Assembly: GCF_030246885.1 (NCBI RefSeq)
Contig: NZ_CP126739.1
Location: forward strand, 62,001 to 126,000
From: Microbacterium sp. zg-B185
GTDB taxonomy: Bacteria > Actinomycetota > Actinomycetes > Actinomycetales > Microbacteriaceae
Length of the DNA: 64,000 nucleotides
Direction of reading: 5' to 3'
The notes under the pieces were generated by a model. The model had not been told where the DNA came from and ran no database searches. It saw only the letters and a program-made list of their open reading frames with translations. A program made the position numbers and the translations under genes. Positions 1 to 9,153 of this stretch are shown in pieces. Numbering within the stretch: the stretch's first letter is position 1; every line of letters starts with the position of its first letter.

Positions 1-847
1 AGGAGCGCGGCGGGCGGGGATCACGGCGCGCGGACCGGGGCGCGAGGGCAGCCACGCGAGCCATCGCATCGATCGACCAGGCGACCGTGCGGGACGCCCC
101 GTCGGAGAGCTCCTGGGCCAGACCGACCCACCATTCGCTGGGCGGCTCCTGGCCGCGGGGGTCCCCCGCTCTGCGCCACGCGTCGCGCTCTGCGGCGTCG
201 AACGCCTGCGACATCCGCCGCACCGCGTCGCGGTAGGCCGCGTAGTCGGCGGGGGAGATGCGCGCCTCCGCCGATGAGGGGCGCAGCCACTGTGCGGCCT
301 GCTGCTCGCGCAAGAAGGTCGCGGTCAACGGAGCGCGCGCGTCCGACATCGACGGGTACGCGATCGTCAGGGCGGGATCGGTCTCGTAGGCCATCCATGC
401 CGTGGTCACGGCACCGTGCGCCGCCATCAACCGCGCCAGTGGCAGCGCATCGGCTCCGTCCCGTCGTGTCGGCATCGCCACCCGTGCGGCGCGGACATCC
501 GCCCGGCGGGCGATCAGGGCGGCGGACGCGGCGGACGCCTCGCTCTGCGCCTGCCGCATGCCCTGGCGGGCCGCCGCGACGTCGGCCGTGCCGGCGCGTC
601 CGGCCCGGCGGTCGGCCTCCACTCGCGCCACGTGTGCGCGTGCGGCGTGGACGGCGGCCCGTGAGCGGGTCAGCGCCGTGCGGGCGGAGCGGACATCGCC
701 CTGGGCGGCGTGCAGTTCCAGGCGGCGCACCTTCGCCCTGCGCTGTGCGCGTACGCCGAGGGTGCCGATGGCTCCGGCGCCCACCGCGGTCACGGCCGCA
801 GGAAGCGCCCACCACCCCTCGGAGAGCAACACCCAGAGCGGATCCAC
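1..847 (-). CDS. hypothetical coiled-coil protein (C-terminus off window)
   Basis: The reading frame enters from beyond the left edge and starts at GTG 847, so about 282 N-terminal residues are visible. A hydrophobic segment at roughly residues 9-29 is followed by an Ala/Arg-rich, probably helical stretch (about residues 35-125) that looks like coiled coil, then a mixed region with several Trp. This suggests a membrane-anchored protein with a cytoplasmic coiled coil. I recognise no family. A TAGCCT hexamer lies 6 nt before the GTG and there is no spaced Shine-Dalgarno, which suits a leaderless transcript. This frame was preferred over overlapping frames because its composition and start context are gene-like. 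Confidence 0.6.
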   Translation of the reverse strand, partial: MDPLWVLLSEGWWALPAAVTAVGAGAIGTLGVRAQRRAKVRRLELHAAQGDVRSARTALTRSRAAVHAARAHVARVEADRRAGRAGTADVAAARQGMRQAQSEASAASAALIARRADVRAARVAMPTRRDGADALPLARLMAAHGAVTTAWMAYETDPALTIAYPSMSDARAPLTATFLREQQAAQWLRPSSAEARISPADYAAYRDAVRRMSQAFDAAERDAWRRAGDPRGQEPPSEWWVGLAQELSDGASRTVAWSIDAMARVAALAPRSARRDPRPPRS

Positions 848-938
848 CCTCTCAGGCTACCGGCGCACGCTGAGGGTGGCCCGAGCAATTCCGGCGAGCG
901 GGCCCGGGCGTCCGCACCGGTCTCAACGACCCCGCGCG

Positions 939-1073
939 TCAGCCGAAGATGAGGGCGAGCACCGTGGCGCCCCCGCCGACGATGATCAGCGCCACGATGA
1001 CGACCCATGCCGTGATCTTGATCCGCCGTTGCCGGGCATCGTTGTACCCGCCGTACTCGTCGTCGCTGGCCAT
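939..1073 (-). CDS. 44-aa single-span membrane peptide
   Basis: ATG to TGA gives 44 residues: a polar, acidic N-terminus (MASDDEYGGYNDARQRR) followed by one strong hydrophobic helix (about residues 20-43) that ends the protein. It begins 9 bp after the purL stop on the same strand, so it is probably read from the purL transcript; only a weak GAAAG precedes the start. The charge pattern predicts an N-in single-pass topology. Function is unknown. Short one-helix proteins next to housekeeping genes are common in actinobacteria, and the clean hydrophobicity makes it a likely real gene. Confidence 0.6.
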   Translation of the reverse strand: MASDDEYGGYNDARQRRIKITAWVVIVALIIVGGGATVLALIFG

Positions 1074-1082
1074 GCTTTCAGC

Positions 1083-3437
1083 TTACGCGGCGTGCTGCGG
1101 CGGCTCGGAGACGGTCGGGCCGAACGCGTCCGGAAGCGTGGAGGTCGACAGGGTGCGGAGCTGACCCAGCGGGATCGTGAACAGGTCCTGGATCTCCAGC
1201 TCCGGCTGATCCCCGTCTCCGGGGACGTCGCTCACGCCGATGCGCAGCACGGGGTAATCCCGGCCTTCGCACAGCCCGCGGAACTTCACGTCGTCTTCGC
1301 GCGGCACGGTCACGATGACACGACCGGTGGACTCCGAGAACAGAGCCGTTGCGGCGTCCACCCCGTCGCGCTCCATGATCTCGCGGAGCCAGACGCGGGC
1401 GCCGACGCCGAAGCGCAGCACGCCCTCGGCCAGGGCCTGGGCGAGACCGCCGGCGGAGAGGTCGTGAGCGCTGGAGACGAGCGACTGCTGGGATGCCGCG
1501 TGCAGCAGCCCGGCGAGCCGCTTCTCGTTGCCGAGGTCGACCGCCGGGGGGCGGCCGCCCAGGTGCCCGTGCACCGTGCCGGCCCACGCCGACCCGCTGA
1601 GCTCGTCGGCGGTCACGCCGAGCAGGTAGATGTTCTCGCCGGGATCCTGCCACCCGCTGGGGATGCGCCGTGCCACGTCGTCGATGATGCCCAGCACGCC
1701 GACGACCGGGGTCGGGAAGATCGGCTGGTCGCCGGTCTGGTTGTAGAAGGACACGTTGCCACCGGTGACCGGGATGCCCAGTTCCAGGCATCCGTCGGCC
1801 AGGCCGGCGACCGCCTGTGAGAACTGCCACATCACTTCGGGGTTCTCCGGGCTGCCGAAGTTCAGGCAGTCCGTGACGGCCGTGGGCTCGGCGCCGGTGA
1901 CAGCGACGTTGCGATACGCCTCGGCGAGGGCGAGCTTGGCGCCCTCGTACGGGTCGAGCTGGCAGAAGCGGCCGTTGCAGTCCGTGGCGATCGCGAAGCC
2001 GAGTCCGGAGTGCTCGTCGACCCGGACCATGCCTGCGTCGTCCGGGAAGGACAGCGCCGTGTTGCCGCCTACGTAGTAGTCGTACTGATTCGTCACCCAG
2101 GAGGTGTCGGCCAGGTTGGGACTCGCCGCCAGCTGGACGAACTGGCGTCGCAGCGTGTCCGGGTCGTCGGAGCGGGTCAGCGCCGCGGCCGAATCGTCCC
2201 GGAGCGCGTCGATCCAGGTCGGGTACGCGACGGGCCGCTCGTACACCGGACCGTCGACGGCCACGGTCGCGGGGTCCACGTCCACGATCACGTCGCCGTG
2301 CCACTGGATGACCAGCCGGCCATCGCCGGTCACCTCGCCCAGCACGCTGGTTTCGACGTCCCACTTGCCGACGACCTCGAGGAACGCGTCCAGCTTCTCC
2401 GGCGCGACGATCGCCATCATGCGCTCCTGCGACTCCGACATGAGGATCTCTTCGGGTGTCAGGGTCGGGTCGCGCAGCAGCACCTTCTCCAGGTCCACGC
2501 GCATGCCGCTGCCGCCGTTCGCGGCAAGCTCGGAGGTCGCGCACGAGATCCCGGCGGCGCCGAGGTCCTGGATCGCCTCGACGAGGTCGTCGCGGTACAG
2601 CTCCAGGCAGCACTCGATCAGCACCTTCTCGGCGAACGGGTCGCCGACCTGCACGGCCGGCCGTTTGGTCGGGCCGGTGGAGTCGAACGAGTCCGATGCG
2701 AGGATCGATGCCCCGCCGATGCCGTCGCCGCCGGTGCGCGCGCCGAAGAGCACGACCTTGTTGCCGGCGCCGGTCGCGTTGGCCAGCTTGATGTCCTCGT
2801 GGCGCATGATGCCCACCGCGAGGGCGTTGACCAGCGGGTTGCCCTGGTAGACCGAGTCGAACACCGTCTCGCCGCCGATGTTCGGCAGGCCCAGGCAGTT
2901 GCCGTAGAAGGAGATGCCGGAGACGACGCCGTGCACGACCCGTGCGGTGTCGGGGTGATCGATCGCACCGAAGCGCAGCTGGTCCATGATCGCGACCGGG
3001 CGGGCACCCATCGAGATGATGTCGCGCACGATGCCGCCGACGCCGGTCGCAGCGCCCTGGAAGGGCTCGATGTAGCTGGGGTGGTTGTGCGACTCGACCT
3101 TGAAGGTGACCGCCCAGCCTTCGCCGATGTCGACCACGCCGGCGTTCTGGCCCATGCCGACCATGAGACGCTCGCGCATCTCGTCGCTGACCTTCTGACC
3201 GAACTGGCGCAGGTAGATCTTGCTGGACTTGTACGAGCAGTGCTCGGACCACATCACCGAGTACATCGCCAGCTCGCCGCTGGTGGGGCGGCGGCCGAGG
3301 ATCTCGCGGATGCGCGCGTACTCGTCCGGCTTGAGCCCGAGGGCCGCGTACGGCTGCTCGCGTTCGGGCGTGACGGCGGCGTTCTGAACGGTGTCGGCGA
3401 CGGGGCGGCCGTCGACGATCGGGGAGGGGGTGGTCAC
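1083..3437 (-). CDS. purL: phosphoribosylformylglycinamidine synthase subunit PurL
   Basis: PurL is the ATP-dependent synthetase subunit that converts FGAR to FGAM in de novo purine synthesis, using ammonia delivered by PurQ with PurS as partner. The 784-aa length fits the short bacterial PurL of the PurSQL complex, and purS and purQ are in this window (16.2-17.1 kb). Visible signatures include [12 protein letters not shown] near residue 65, a glycine-rich [13 protein letters not shown] stretch, and [12 protein letters not shown] in the C-terminal half. GTG 3437 was chosen because GGAG sits 9 nt upstream; a longer ATG frame (to 3536) would add an Arg/Gly-rich extension that looks non-coding. 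A TAGACT -10 hexamer lies about 40 nt upstream. Confidence 0.97.
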   Translation of the reverse strand: MTTPSPIVDGRPVADTVQNAAVTPEREQPYAALGLKPDEYARIREILGRRPTSGELAMYSVMWSEHCSYKSSKIYLRQFGQKVSDEMRERLMVGMGQNAGVVDIGEGWAVTFKVESHNHPSYIEPFQGAATGVGGIVRDIISMGARPVAIMDQLRFGAIDHPDTARVVHGVVSGISFYGNCLGLPNIGGETVFDSVYQGNPLVNALAVGIMRHEDIKLANATGAGNKVVLFGARTGGDGIGGASILASDSFDSTGPTKRPAVQVGDPFAEKVLIECCLELYRDDLVEAIQDLGAAGISCATSELAANGGSGMRVDLEKVLLRDPTLTPEEILMSESQERMMAIVAPEKLDAFLEVVGKWDVETSVLGEVTGDGRLVIQWHGDVIVDVDPATVAVDGPVYERPVAYPTWIDALRDDSAAALTRSDDPDTLRRQFVQLAASPNLADTSWVTNQYDYYVGGNTALSFPDDAGMVRVDEHSGLGFAIATDCNGRFCQLDPYEGAKLALAEAYRNVAVTGAEPTAVTDCLNFGSPENPEVMWQFSQAVAGLADGCLELGIPVTGGNVSFYNQTGDQPIFPTPVVGVLGIIDDVARRIPSGWQDPGENIYLLGVTADELSGSAWAGTVHGHLGGRPPAVDLGNEKRLAGLLHAASQQSLVSSAHDLSAGGLAQALAEGVLRFGVGARVWLREIMERDGVDAATALFSESTGRVIVTVPREDDVKFRGLCEGRDYPVLRIGVSDVPGDGDQPELEIQDLFTIPLGQLRTLSTSTLPDAFGPTVSEPPQHAA

Positions 3438-3477
3438 GCGGCTCAGCTCCAGGAATCGGGGACGCCGGACACAACCG

Positions 3478-3545
3478 AGTCTAGCCGCGGCTCCGCCCCC
3501 CAGCCCGCGGCTGTCAGGAACGCCGTGGGATGACACGAGTTGTCA
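3478..3545 (-). promoter_or_regulatory. purL promoter and upstream dyad
   Basis: Reading toward purL there is a TAGACT -10 hexamer (3478-3483), leaving a leader of about 35 nt before the start, with GGAG in front of it. Further upstream a short dyad TGACA-CGAGT-TGTCA (3531-3545) could bind a regulator; this role is a guess. The same TAGACT hexamer precedes purS. Confidence 0.45.
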
Positions 3546-4018
3546 CGTGTTGCGGGCGCCCAGCGCACGATCCGGGGGTCCTTGCCGTGACACTTTCCTG
3601 GACTGCCGAACGGTGAGGGTCCTGCCGACGGTGAAACGCTCGAAGACACCGTCGGACTCGGGACGCTACGGCAGTGCCCAATCGATCTTCCGGACGTCGA
3701 GGCACCGGCTGATCGTGGAGAACGGATGTTGATCATCGGCGGGAGCGGGCCAGATACCCCGTCGGCTGGAGATGCTTCCGGCGAGGCCTGAGGCGTCGTT
3801 GTGGTTCCGTCTCACCCCTGTGCGCAGTATGCTCCGAGCCTGAGGGCCGCGCCAGGTGGTCAGATGAGCCCACTGTCGGCTGGTGACAATGGGAAAACGC
3901 GAACGATGTGGTGTGCAGAGACGGTGAGAATGCGGAAGCCCGCGCCGTCACGGGGGTCCGCGTGAGCAGGACCAGGGTGCACGACGGACCGGGCGGTCCG
4001 AGGAGGAGCGCACCGTGG
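3546..4018. other. gene-poor gap between purL and a small membrane protein
   Basis: Nearly 500 bp with no open frame that has a convincing start, codon bias or recognisable product. The composition looks less GC-rich than the flanks. Short overlapping open frames exist on both strands but none has a ribosome-binding site or protein-like composition. It may be a decayed gene or a regulatory spacer. Confidence 0.4.
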
Positions 4019-4360
4019 GTGCCCGTGTCCGCCGCCCTCGGCTGGGTCGGACTGCTCGTGCACAATGTGGCTGATTTGCCGGGTCAGACGATCGTCAGCC
4101 CGGAATCGGTCATCCCTCTGGCACTGACGGTCGTGCTCGTCGCTGCGTGGTTCACGCGGCTGCGATCCGTCGCGGCGTGGGCCCTCTTGGGGTGGGGTGT
4201 GTTGAACCTCCTGGGCGCAATCCTCACCGTTCTGCCCCTGCCGATCCTTCCTTTCGATCCGGCTCAGACTCCCGCCCACTACGCGTTCCACTTGCTCTAC
4301 GGGATCACCCAAGTGCCGCTCGTCGTCACCACCGCGATCTGGCTCCGGCGTCGGATATAG
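4019..4360 (+). CDS. small multi-span membrane protein
   Basis: About 113 residues with three or four hydrophobic helices (AALGWVGLLVHNVA, VIPLALTVVLVAAWF, a Leu-rich helix near residue 65, and a C-terminal LLYGITQVPLVVTTAIW) ending in RRRI. GTG 4019 was chosen because AGGAGGAG (4001-4008) lies just upstream; in-frame GTG codons at 3962 or 3908 would add a polar, less protein-like N-terminus. I recognise no family. It is followed by the divergently unrelated ArsR/SRPBCC unit and is probably monocistronic. Confidence 0.65.
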   Translation: MPVSAALGWVGLLVHNVADLPGQTIVSPESVIPLALTVVLVAAWFTRLRSVAAWALLGWGVLNLLGAILTVLPLPILPFDPAQTPAHYAFHLLYGITQVPLVVTTAIWLRRRI

Positions 4361-4377
4361 CGGCCGTTTCCTCACGC

Positions 4378-4421
4378 TTGTCTGGGGCCCCGGGACCGGG
4401 TAACATACAACCAAATGGTTG
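4378..4421 (+). promoter_or_regulatory. promoter and operator dyad of the ArsR/SRPBCC operon
   Basis: TTGTCT (4378-4383), a 17-bp spacer and TAACAT (4401-4406) form a good sigma-A type promoter. The start codon follows 8 nt after the -10, so the mRNA is probably leaderless. A perfect 6+6 dyad CAACCA-AA-TGGTTG (4408-4421) covers the start codon of the ArsR gene, a plausible site for autorepression. Confidence 0.65.
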
Positions 4422-4801
4422 CGTATACCCCGGCGAGCGAGCTGACCGATGACCAGATCGACCGCGTCTTCCAGGCGCTGGCGGCCACCACCCGCCGCGA
4501 CATCCTCCGCCGCACGATCGAGGACGAGCGCTCCATATCCGCCCTCGCGGCGGAATACGACATGTCGTTCACGGCGGTCCAGAAGCACATCGCGGTGCTC
4601 GAGGCTGCGGGCCTGGTCATCAAGCGCGCCGAAGGGCGCGAGCGCCTCGTGCGGGCGGATCCGACCATGATCGCCCGCGCTCGGGCGCTGCTGGCCCGGT
4701 ACGAAGACCTGTGGCGGGCGCGCATCGGCCGCCTCGACGCCCTGCTGGACGCGCAGCCCCGCGCCCACGACCCGGAAGAACCGCCGACAGAAGGAGAGTG
4801 A
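4415..4801 (+). CDS. ArsR-family winged-helix repressor
   Basis: A 128-residue protein with an HTH near the N-terminus: RVFQALAATTRRDILRR followed by ISALAAEYDMSFTAVQKHIAVLEAAG, the ArsR recognition-helix pattern, then the wing (LVIKRAEGRERLVRADP). No metal-binding Cys pair (ELCVC type) is present, so it belongs with the non-metal members commonly paired with SRPBCC/AHSA1 proteins. It probably represses its own operon through the dyad over the start codon. The next gene begins 1 bp after its stop, so both are co-transcribed and likely coupled. Confidence 0.88.
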   Translation: MVAYTPASELTDDQIDRVFQALAATTRRDILRRTIEDERSISALAAEYDMSFTAVQKHIAVLEAAGLVIKRAEGRERLVRADPTMIARARALLARYEDLWRARIGRLDALLDAQPRAHDPEEPPTEGE

Positions 4802-4802
4802 C

Positions 4803-5783
4803 ATGCCCGTCACCGCCGTGACCACCGATCCCGAAGCGCTCACGATGACGCTCGTGGCCGACTTCGCCGCGCCGATCGAGCGCGTCTGGCATGCGTTCAC
4901 GGACGCGCGCCAGCTCGAGCTGTTCTGGGGCCCGCCCGGCTGGCCCGCGACGTTCACCGACTTCGACCTGGCCGTGGGCGGACACGCGCGGTACCACATG
5001 ACCAGTCCGCGGGGCGAGAAATCCGGCGGCACCTGGGAGTTCCTGGCGATCGATGCGCCCCGGCGCTTCGAGGTGCTCGACGCGTTCGCCGGCGAGGACG
5101 GCGCACCGCTGGAAGGGATGCCGGTGATGCGCGTCACCTTCGACTTCGACGCCACCGACACCGGCACGCGGCTGACGAACGTCACGCACTTCACGTCTGC
5201 CGACGCGCTGCAGCAGATCGTGTCCTTCGGCGCCGTGGAGGGGTCGACGATGGCCCTGAACCAACTCGACCGCGTGCTGCAGGGACTTCGCGCCTACGCG
5301 CAGGGCAAGGGCACGCAGACCGAGCTGATCGACGACACGCACGTGCGGATCACCCGCCTGATCGACGGGCCGCGCGAACTCGTGTGGCGCGCGCACCACG
5401 ACCCGGACCTGATGCGGCGCTGGCTGCTCGGACCGGACGGCTGGCGGATGACGGTGTGCGAGATCGACCCCACCGTGGGCGGCCGGTACCGCTACGCGTG
5501 GGCGCCCGACGAGGGCGTCGAGGGCGAGGCGTTCGGATTCGACGGCGAGACGCTCCTGATCGAGGAGCCGCGGCGGTCGGTCACGACCGAGCACATGACC
5601 GGCACCGAGTTCCCGCCGACGCTCAACGACCTGAATCTCCAGGAAGAGGCCGGCGCGACGCTGATCACCCTGCTCATCGAGTACCCCGACAAGGAGACCC
5701 GCGACATCGTGCTCGCCACCGGGATGACCGACGGCATGGAAACCAGCTACGCCCGGCTGGAGGGGATGCTCGCGAACGCCTGA
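4803..5783 (+). CDS. tandem SRPBCC (AHSA1-like) domain protein
   Basis: The 326-residue protein holds two START/SRPBCC-fold AHSA1-like domains: the first around residues 10-155 (FAAPIERVWHAFTDARQLELFWGP) and the second around residues 165-320 (LIDGPRELVWRAHHDPDLMRRWLLGP). These domains form a hydrophobic ligand cavity; the ligand cannot be told from sequence. GGAG precedes ATG 4803 directly after the ArsR stop. In many bacteria this gene pair acts as a stress or small-molecule-responsive unit. Single-domain relatives are more usual, so the fused tandem form is worth noting. Confidence 0.88.
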   Translation: MPVTAVTTDPEALTMTLVADFAAPIERVWHAFTDARQLELFWGPPGWPATFTDFDLAVGGHARYHMTSPRGEKSGGTWEFLAIDAPRRFEVLDAFAGEDGAPLEGMPVMRVTFDFDATDTGTRLTNVTHFTSADALQQIVSFGAVEGSTMALNQLDRVLQGLRAYAQGKGTQTELIDDTHVRITRLIDGPRELVWRAHHDPDLMRRWLLGPDGWRMTVCEIDPTVGGRYRYAWAPDEGVEGEAFGFDGETLLIEEPRRSVTTEHMTGTEFPPTLNDLNLQEEAGATLITLLIEYPDKETRDIVLATGMTDGMETSYARLEGMLANA

Positions 5784-5790
5784 ACCGCCG

Positions 5791-6246
5791 TCAGGAGGTT
5801 CGCCGCAGCGCGTCCTCGAAAGCGACCCACGCGAGCATCGCGCACTTGACGCGCGCGGTGTACTTCGAGACGCCGCTCAGCGCCTCGGCATCCCCGTAGA
5901 TCTCCTCATCGATGGGGATGGTGCCGCGCGAGCGCAGCGCTTCGCGGAAGCCGTCGACCAGAGCGGATGCCTCCGCCCGAGGCATCCCGCCATCCTTTTC
6001 CTGGACGAGCACGGCGAGCATCGACGCGGACGCCTGTGAGATGGAGCAGCCCGCGCCGTCCCATGTGACGTCTGTGATCACGCCGGCATCGTCCAGACGC
6101 ACGCGCAGCGTGATCTCGTCGCCGCAGATCGGATTGCGCTGGTGCGACGTGCCGGTCAGGCCGTCCTCAGCCGCGAGCCCCTTGCCGTACGGCCGCTTGG
6201 AGTGCTCCAGGATCAGCTCCTGGTAGAGCGATTCGAGGCCGCTCAT
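5791..6246 (-). CDS. sufU: SufU zinc-binding Fe-S assembly sulfur acceptor
   Basis: A 151-aa IscU-fold protein of the SufU type. The three conserved cysteines are visible at C41 (NPICGDE), C67 (GAGCSIS) and C135 (VKCAMLAW), with D43 completing the zinc site. The longer loop between the second and third Cys (about residues 84-118) is the SufU signature separating it from IscU. SufU takes persulfide sulfur from SufS for Fe-S cluster assembly. Its ATG overlaps the sufS stop by 4 bp (ATGA), so the two are translationally coupled. Confidence 0.95.
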   Translation of the reverse strand: MSGLESLYQELILEHSKRPYGKGLAAEDGLTGTSHQRNPICGDEITLRVRLDDAGVITDVTWDGAGCSISQASASMLAVLVQEKDGGMPRAEASALVDGFREALRSRGTIPIDEEIYGDAEALSGVSKYTARVKCAMLAWVAFEDALRRTS

Positions 6247-7532
6247 GCGCCGACTCCGAAGAACGGGCGCACATCGGCGAGCGCGTCCAGGAAGACGTCG
6301 ACGTCCTCGGCGGTGTTGTACAGCGCCGTGGAGGCTCGGACGGATGCCGTCAGGCCGAATCGGGTGTGCAGCGGGGCGGCGCAGTGGTGTCCGACGCGCA
6401 CGGCGACGCCGCGGGAGTCCAGGTACTGGCCGACGTCGTGGGCGTGCACCCCCGCCACGTCGAAGGCCGCCAGTCCGACCCGCTCGATGCCCTCGGGGGC
6501 GTCGCCGAGCAGGCGGACACCGTCGATCGCGCGCAGGCCCGTGCGCAGTCGCCGCTCGAGTGTGCGCTCGTGCGCGTGCACGGCGACCATCCCCACCGCG
6601 TCGAGGTAGCGCACCGCCGCGGCCAGGGCGATCGCCTGCGAGACCGGCTGCGTCCCCGCCTCGAAGCGCTGCGGGGGCGGCAGGTACTCGGCGCGGTCCA
6701 GCGTCACCTGGGTGATCATCGAACCGCCGGTGAGGAAGGGAGGCAGAGCGTCCAGCACATCCGCCCGGCCGTACAGCCCCCCGATTCCGTAGGGTCCGAG
6801 CATCTTGTGCCCGGAGAACACGGCCAGATCGACGCCCAGCGCCGGCAGGTTCAGCGGCAGATGCGGCGCGGACTGGCACGCATCCAGCACCGTCAGCGCC
6901 CCGACCGCGTGCGCGAGCACCACCAGCTCGGTGACCGGGTTGACGATCCCGAGCACGTTCGAGACGTGCGGGAAGGCGACGATGCGGGTGCGCGCTCCGA
7001 TCACGGATGCCGCGGCATCCAGGTCGATGGTGCCGTTGTCGCGGACCGGAATGTGCCGCAGCACGGCCCCGGTGCGCGCGGCCAGCTCCTGCCACGGAAT
7101 GAGGTTGGCGTGGTGCTCGGCCTCGGTCACGACGATCTCGTCGCCGGCCGCCAGCGCCAGACGCGCGCCGGCCGGCCCGCCGCGCCCCAGCGTCGCATTG
7201 CCGATCGCATACGCGACGAGGTTCACACCGGCGGTGGCGCCGCTGGTCCAGACCAGCTGCTCCGGCGCCGCACCGACGAACGCCGCGACGGTGCCGCGCG
7301 CGTCCTCGAACAGCTCGGTGGCTTCGGCAGCGAGCGTGTGCGCCCCGCGGTGCACGGCGGCGTTCGCGCCGGTGAGGAAGGCCACCTCGGCGTCGATCAC
7401 CGCCTGCGGCTTCTGGCTCGTCGCTGCCGAATCGAGGTAGACCAGCGGGCGGCCGTCGACCAGTCGGCCCAGGATCGGGAAGTCTGCTCGGAGCGCGCGG
7501 GCGTCCAGGGCGGTTTCGGTCGAAGAACTCAC
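6243..7532 (-). CDS. sufS: cysteine desulfurase SufS
   Basis: A 429-aa class V aminotransferase-fold, PLP-dependent group II desulfurase. The Schiff-base lysine is K243 in VFSGHKMLGPYG and the catalytic cysteine is C384 in RVGHHCAAP; the N-terminal YLDSAATSQKP motif is also present. It removes sulfur from cysteine and passes it to SufU. The GTG start has TAGCCT ending 6 nt upstream and no Shine-Dalgarno, consistent with leaderless translation. The gene is divergent from the TerC gene across 66 bp. No sufBCD genes are in the window. Confidence 0.95.
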   Translation of the reverse strand: MSSSTETALDARALRADFPILGRLVDGRPLVYLDSAATSQKPQAVIDAEVAFLTGANAAVHRGAHTLAAEATELFEDARGTVAAFVGAAPEQLVWTSGATAGVNLVAYAIGNATLGRGGPAGARLALAAGDEIVVTEAEHHANLIPWQELAARTGAVLRHIPVRDNGTIDLDAAASVIGARTRIVAFPHVSNVLGIVNPVTELVVLAHAVGALTVLDACQSAPHLPLNLPALGVDLAVFSGHKMLGPYGIGGLYGRADVLDALPPFLTGGSMITQVTLDRAEYLPPPQRFEAGTQPVSQAIALAAAVRYLDAVGMVAVHAHERTLERRLRTGLRAIDGVRLLGDAPEGIERVGLAAFDVAGVHAHDVGQYLDSRGVAVRVGHHCAAPLHTRFGLTASVRASTALYNTAEDVDVFLDALADVRPFFGVGA

Positions 7533-7598
7533 GCTTCCAGGCTACGCCGCGGGCCCGACCGCAAGGTCGACGGCAGAGCTGCGCATACGCTTGAGCCC

Positions 7599-8492
7599 GT
7601 GGACCTCTCCTTCGCATTCACACCTGACCTCATCGCGGTGTTCCTGACGCTGTTCGTGCTCGAGATCGTGCTCGGTGTCGACAACGTGATCTTCATCTCG
7701 ATCCTGGCGAGCAAGCTCCCCCAGGAGCAGCAGGCGAAGGCCCGCAACCTCGGCCTGACGCTGGCCATGGTCATCCGTGTGATCCTGGTGCTGTTCGCGG
7801 GCTGGATCATCACGCTGAAGGACGACGTGGTGGAGTTGTTCGGGCTGGGGTTCTCGGTCAAGGACTTCATCCTGATCGCGGGTGGCCTCTTCCTCGTCTA
7901 CAAGGCCGTCACCGAGATCCACCACAAGCTGGAGGGGGCCGAGGAGGAGCACGGGGCCGGCCGCACCGCAAAGATCACCTTCACCTCGGTGCTGATCCAG
8001 ATCCTGCTGCTGGACATCGTCTTCTCGCTCGACTCGGTGATCACCGCGGTCGGGATGACCGAGAACCTCGTCGTGATCATCACCGTCGTCGTGCTGTCGT
8101 TCGGCATCATGCTGTTCGCGGCGCGCTTCATCTTCACGTTCGTGAACAAGCACCCCACCGTGAAGATGCTGGCGTTGTCCTTCCTGCTGCTGATCGGCGT
8201 GTTCCTCATCGCCGAGGGCTTCGGCGTGCACATCGACAAGGCGCTGATCTACGCGCCGATGGCGTTCGCGATCCTCGTCGAGACGCTCAACCTCACCTAC
8301 GCCGCGCGGCGGGCCAAGCGCGAGCACCGGCGGACGCAGGCCGTGCAACTGCGGCCGCAGTATCCGGATGTCGACGAGTCGCCCGCGGTGGCGGCGGCGC
8401 TGTCGAAGGGACCGGATTCCGGTGCCGTGGGGCTCTCCCGCAAACCGGTCACCGGAGCCGCCGACACCGTGGACCGCGCCGGGCTGGGCTGA
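7599..8492 (+). CDS. TerC-family integral membrane protein
   Basis: A 297-aa polytopic membrane protein with the TerC hallmarks: the acidic intramembrane motif LEIVLGVDNVIFISI near residue 25 and its internal repeat LLDIVFSLDSVITAVGM near residue 145, giving 7-8 predicted helices. TerC proteins are linked to Mn2+ export and loading of exported metalloproteins, and some to tellurite resistance; substrate is not predictable here. The hydrophilic C-terminal tail (about residues 235-297) is probably cytoplasmic. GTG 7599 follows TACGCT by 7 nt, so a leaderless mRNA is likely; upstream in-frame codons run antisense to sufS and were rejected. Confidence 0.92.
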   Translation: MDLSFAFTPDLIAVFLTLFVLEIVLGVDNVIFISILASKLPQEQQAKARNLGLTLAMVIRVILVLFAGWIITLKDDVVELFGLGFSVKDFILIAGGLFLVYKAVTEIHHKLEGAEEEHGAGRTAKITFTSVLIQILLLDIVFSLDSVITAVGMTENLVVIITVVVLSFGIMLFAARFIFTFVNKHPTVKMLALSFLLLIGVFLIAEGFGVHIDKALIYAPMAFAILVETLNLTYAARRAKREHRRTQAVQLRPQYPDVDESPAVAAALSKGPDSGAVGLSRKPVTGAADTVDRAGLG

Positions 8493-8560
8493 GCAGACTC
8501 CGCCGCGCTTCGCGAGCCCGCATCCCCCCGCCCCGCTGACGCGGCCGCTACCGTGAGGGC

Positions 8561-9115
8561 ATGCTCGAACTGGAGTTCGCACGCGACGTCGTGGTGACCG
8601 GTGCGATCTTCGGTGCCGCGGCGTTCGTCTGGGCGGGATGGGCGCAGGAGCGCCCCCCGCGAGGCGTGATCTGGCGGATCGTGCTGGTGGTGCTGCAGAT
8701 CGCCGGCCTGGTCCTCCTGGGCTTCGCGGTCCCGGGCGCAGTCAGGCACTGGAACTGGCCGACCGCGATGGATCCCGGAAGCGCCGCCTTCGTCTGGTAC
8801 GTCGTGGTGTTCTGGCTGGAGGTGCTGGCCATCATCGTGCTGGCGATCCTGCTCATCCGCACCCGGCGCGCGTACCTGATCGCCCCGGCCGTGCTGGTCA
8901 TCGTCGGTGTGCATTTCGTTCCGCTCGCCTTCGTCTTCGGCCAGCCGCTCATCCTGATCGCCGCGTTGCTGATCACCGCCGCCGGTGCCGCTGCGCTGTT
9001 CCTGCCGCGCACGAGCGTCGCGCCGAGCTTCTGGTGCGGCATCCTCGCGGCGCCGATCTTCCTGATCCTCGGCACTGTCGCCCTGGTCGCGGGGATCCCT
9101 GCGCTCGGGCCCTAG
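8561..9115 (+). CDS. hypothetical membrane protein
   Basis: 184 residues with about five or six hydrophobic helices (near residues 8-26, 38-58, 75-100, 105-125, 128-147, 155-178) and short loops. No motif lets me name a family. The start ATG 8561 follows TACCGT by 6 nt without a Shine-Dalgarno, the leaderless arrangement seen repeatedly in this window. It is convergent with the downstream hydrolase gene and 68 bp after terC; its own -10 suggests independent transcription. Confidence 0.8.
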   Translation: MLELEFARDVVVTGAIFGAAAFVWAGWAQERPPRGVIWRIVLVVLQIAGLVLLGFAVPGAVRHWNWPTAMDPGSAAFVWYVVVFWLEVLAIIVLAILLIRTRRAYLIAPAVLVIVGVHFVPLAFVFGQPLILIAALLITAAGAAALFLPRTSVAPSFWCGILAAPIFLILGTVALVAGIPALGP

Positions 9116-9153
9116 CTCGTGCGACGACGGAGTCGGATGCCGCCGCCGCGCAG

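Noticed and set aside
2010..3533. 507-codon open frame opposite purL
   Set aside because: Same GC artefact; purL motifs on the minus strand are decisive.
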